Position numbers and translations under genes: made by a program
Notes under the pieces: model-generated
What the model was told of the DNA's origin: nothing
The model's database searches: none
What the model saw: only the letters and a program-made list of their open reading frames with translations
In this document: positions 61,988 to 64,000 of the stretch, piece by piece
How positions within the stretch are numbered: position 1 is the first letter of the stretch
Layout of the letters: every line of letters begins with the position of its first letter
From: Marinobacter sediminicola
Lineage (GTDB): Bacteria; Pseudomonadota; Gammaproteobacteria; Pseudomonadales; Oleiphilaceae
Assembly (NCBI RefSeq): GCF_031157525.1
Contig: NZ_JAVIXR010000005.1
Coordinates: 1-64,000 of the forward strand
DNA length: 64,000 bases
Direction: 5' to 3'

Positions 61988-64000
61988 ATGGATGTCTCCC
62001 ACATTATAGATTCTCTGAATGATGCCCAGCGTGAGGCAGTTACGGCACAGAATGACCACCTGCTGGTGCTGGCGGGTGCCGGCAGTGGCAAAACCCGGGT
62101 GCTGGTGCACCGGATAGCGTGGTTGATGCAGGTGGATCGTGTTCCACCCACGGGGATTTTGGCGGTCACTTTTACCAATAAAGCCGCCAAAGAAATGCGT
62201 TACCGCATCGAAGAGATGATGAATATTCCGTCTCGCGGCCTTTGGTTTGGCACCTTCCACGGTATCGCCCACCGTTTGCTAAGGGCGCATTCGAAGGATG
62301 CCGGGCTGCCGGAGAACTTTCAGGTGCTGGACAGCGATGATCAGCTGCGTATGGTCAAGCGGGTGATGCGGGAGGCGCAGATCGATGAGAGCCAGTTCCC
62401 GCCCAAGCAGGCTCAATGGTTTATCAGCAGCCAGAAAGACGAAGGGTTGCGGGCCGATCATATTCAGGAAAACCCGGGGGATCACTTCACTTCCACTATG
62501 GTGAAGGTGTACCGCCGATACGAAGAACTTTGCCAACAGAGTGGTCTGGTGGACTTTGGCGAGTTGCTGCTGCGTTCCCACGAACTCTGGCTGCACCGGC
62601 CGGAATTGCTGGCCCATTACCAACAGCGGTTTCAGCATATTCTGGTGGACGAGTTTCAGGATACCAATACCATTCAGTATGCCTGGCTGCAGGTGCTGGC
62701 CGGCCATCGCGTGCCGCTGACCGTGGTGGGTGATGACGACCAGTCCATTTACGGCTGGCGCGGGGCCAAAATCGAGAACATCCAGCAATACCAACGGGAT
62801 TTTCCGAACTCCCGGCTGGTGCGCCTGGAACAGAACTACCGCTCTACACAGCTGATTCTGAAAGCTGCTAATGCCGTAATTGCCAACAACCAGGGCAGGC
62901 TCGGTAAAGAGCTTTGGACAGATGGCGTGGAAGGTGAGCCCATCAGTCTGTACGCAGCATTCAACGAGCAGGACGAAGCCAACTATATCGCCGACAGCAT
63001 CTCCAGCTGGGCCAATGAAGGCAACCTGCGTAGCGAATCCGCCATCTTGTACCGCTCCAACGCCCAATCCCGGGTGCTGGAAGAGTCCCTGATGCGCCAG
63101 GGCATCCCTTACCGGGTGTACGGCGGCCTGCGCTTTTACGACCGCCAGGAAATCCGCAACGCCTTGGCTTACTTGCGTTTGGTGCACTACCGGCGGGACG
63201 ATGCAGCCTTCGAGCGAGTGGTGAACTTGCCCACTCGTGGCATAGGCGCAAAAAGCCTGGCGGAACTGCGTGAATATGCAAGCAACCTGAGCATATCTCT
63301 ATGGGAGTCGGCCGAGCGATTGCTGGCGGCCGGGCAGGTGAAAGGTCGCGCCAAAACCGGGCTGCAGGCGTTCCTCGATATTATAGAAGAGCTGTCTGCG
63401 ATGGCTGAAGGCGCGTCGCTTCATGGGCTTATGAAGCAGACCATCGAAGCCAGCGGCCTGAAGGACTATCACGCCAGTGAAAAAGGCGAGAAGGCTCAGG
63501 CGCGGGTGGAGAACCTGGAAGAGCTGGTGAACGCCCTTGCAGATTTTGATGTGGAAGAGGGTGTGGACCCGCTCTCGGAGTTTATTGCCCAGGCTGCACT
63601 GGATGCTGGTGAATCCCAAGCGGAAGACCACGAAGACAGCGTGCAGTTGATGACCCTGCACTCCGCTAAAGGCTTGGAATTCCCGTTGGTATTCCTTGCC
63701 GGTGTTGAAGAGGGTTTGTTCCCCCACAGCATGTCTCTGGAAGAGCCGGGGCGCATGGAGGAAGAGCGGCGGCTGGCCTATGTAGGCATCACCCGGGCCA
63801 TGAAAAAGTTGGTGATTACCTACGCCGAATCCCGCCGTTTGTACGGTCAGGAGAAGTTCAACGCGCTTTCCCGCTTCGTTCGGGAGATTCCCGGCGATTG
63901 CCTGCAGGAGGTGCGCCTACGTAATACGGTAACCCGCCCGGCCATGATGGATCGCCCTAACGAAGGCCTGTTCAGCCAGGACTCTGCCCAGCAGACCGGT
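61988..64000 (+). CDS. uvrD: DNA helicase II (UvrD), 3' end outside window
   Basis: UvrD unwinds DNA 3'-5' in nucleotide excision repair and mismatch repair. The window holds 671 codons with no stop. Motifs appear in order: SLNDAQREAV (Q motif), LAGAGSGKTRVLVHRI (I), FTNKAAKEM (Ia), ILVDEFQDTNTIQY (II), VVGDDDQSIYGWRGA (III), LEQNYRS (IV), LMTLHSAKGLEFPLVF (V) and EERRLAYVGITRAM (VI). The GLFPHSMS motif is also present. UvrD proteins are usually about 720 residues, so roughly 50 residues, including the Tudor-like tail, are cut off. The ATG at 61988 starts at the normal UvrD N-terminus (MDVSHIIDSLNDAQRE). Confidence 0.95.
   Translation, partial: MDVSHIIDSLNDAQREAVTAQNDHLLVLAGAGSGKTRVLVHRIAWLMQVDRVPPTGILAVTFTNKAAKEMRYRIEEMMNIPSRGLWFGTFHGIAHRLLRAHSKDAGLPENFQVLDSDDQLRMVKRVMREAQIDESQFPPKQAQWFISSQKDEGLRADHIQENPGDHFTSTMVKVYRRYEELCQQSGLVDFGELLLRSHELWLHRPELLAHYQQRFQHILVDEFQDTNTIQYAWLQVLAGHRVPLTVVGDDDQSIYGWRGAKIENIQQYQRDFPNSRLVRLEQNYRSTQLILKAANAVIANNQGRLGKELWTDGVEGEPISLYAAFNEQDEANYIADSISSWANEGNLRSESAILYRSNAQSRVLEESLMRQGIPYRVYGGLRFYDRQEIRNALAYLRLVHYRRDDAAFERVVNLPTRGIGAKSLAELREYASNLSISLWESAERLLAAGQVKGRAKTGLQAFLDIIEELSAMAEGASLHGLMKQTIEASGLKDYHASEKGEKAQARVENLEELVNALADFDVEEGVDPLSEFIAQAALDAGESQAEDHEDSVQLMTLHSAKGLEFPLVFLAGVEEGLFPHSMSLEEPGRMEEERRLAYVGITRAMKKLVITYAESRRLYGQEKFNALSRFVREIPGDCLQEVRLRNTVTRPAMMDRPNEGLFSQDSAQQTG

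Noticed and set aside
62279-63187. Open frame of about 300 codons opposite uvrD
   Set aside because: It is antisense to conserved helicase motifs, so it is a shadow frame.
1-64000. CRISPR arrays, tRNA or rRNA genes, insertion sequences, prophage
   Set aside because: I saw no regular short-repeat arrays, cloverleaf-like gaps, transposase or integrase frames in the window.

Overview
The window looks like chromosomal DNA of a marine gammaproteobacterium, most consistent with Marinobacter or a close relative. This is inferred from gene content and protein style: a VasH-VasI-TssA-TssM type VI secretion block, the proteobacterial dedicated sortase system, TmcA, ThiI with a rhodanese tail, PpnN, AcnA and LysO. 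I see no rRNA, tRNA, CRISPR array, insertion sequence, integrase or prophage. Coding density is high and no gene-free stretch exceeds 300 bases.

Layout. 173-7601: end of a type VI secretion cluster (sigma-54 activator, VasI, TssA, TssM). 7641-11362: a predicted periplasmic ATP-dependent DNA ligase, a YqjD/YqjE-like membrane pair, an outer-membrane beta-barrel protein with a strong terminator, and a DUF815 ATPase. 11369-18570: a dedicated sortase module. The response regulator, histidine kinase and a DUF3422 membrane protein run leftwards; the VIT/VWA sortase target and its sortase run rightwards. 18618-23744: acyltransferase, GlsB-like protein, MAPEG protein, an OmpA-domain protein with no signal peptide, a rhomboid protease with a repeat-rich tail, and a zinc-finger membrane protein. 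23746-27782: an MHYT hybrid kinase followed by an HD-GYP response regulator. 27892-30660: aconitase A. 30719-37827: a signalling island of two related histidine kinases and three receiver proteins (GGDEF, HDOD, stand-alone). 37870-43807: DUF2288, LysO, HD-GYP, TatD, D-amino-acid dehydrogenase, methyltransferase. 43854-47533: OmpA/TSP3 porin and a UvrD-like helicase. 47738-52730: DUF2237-TmcA, ankyrin lipoprotein, an enoyl-CoA hydratase-like protein and cytochrome c. 52755-58399: PpnN, ThiI, histone-deacetylase-like amidohydrolase, succinate-semialdehyde dehydrogenase. 58468-61748: PstS-like protein, porin and chemoreceptor. 61988-64000: UvrD, cut by the window end.

The most striking structure is a dispersed palindromic element present four times (1-69 truncated, 15715-15833, 22181-22289, 47604-47710). 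Each copy has a conserved 53-nt centre. In the three complete copies the centre is flanked by 27-33 bp perfectly complementary arms. Arm sequences differ between copies, yet pairing is kept, a pattern of compensatory change. One copy lies inside the open frame of the sortase target gene, one sits exactly between two convergent genes, and one lies 27 nt before the DUF2237-tmcA start codon. I do not recognise this family.

A second theme is signalling: two HD-GYP proteins, one GGDEF protein with an intact I-site, one HDOD protein, one chemoreceptor and four histidine kinases, several with coupled or overlapping start and stop codons.
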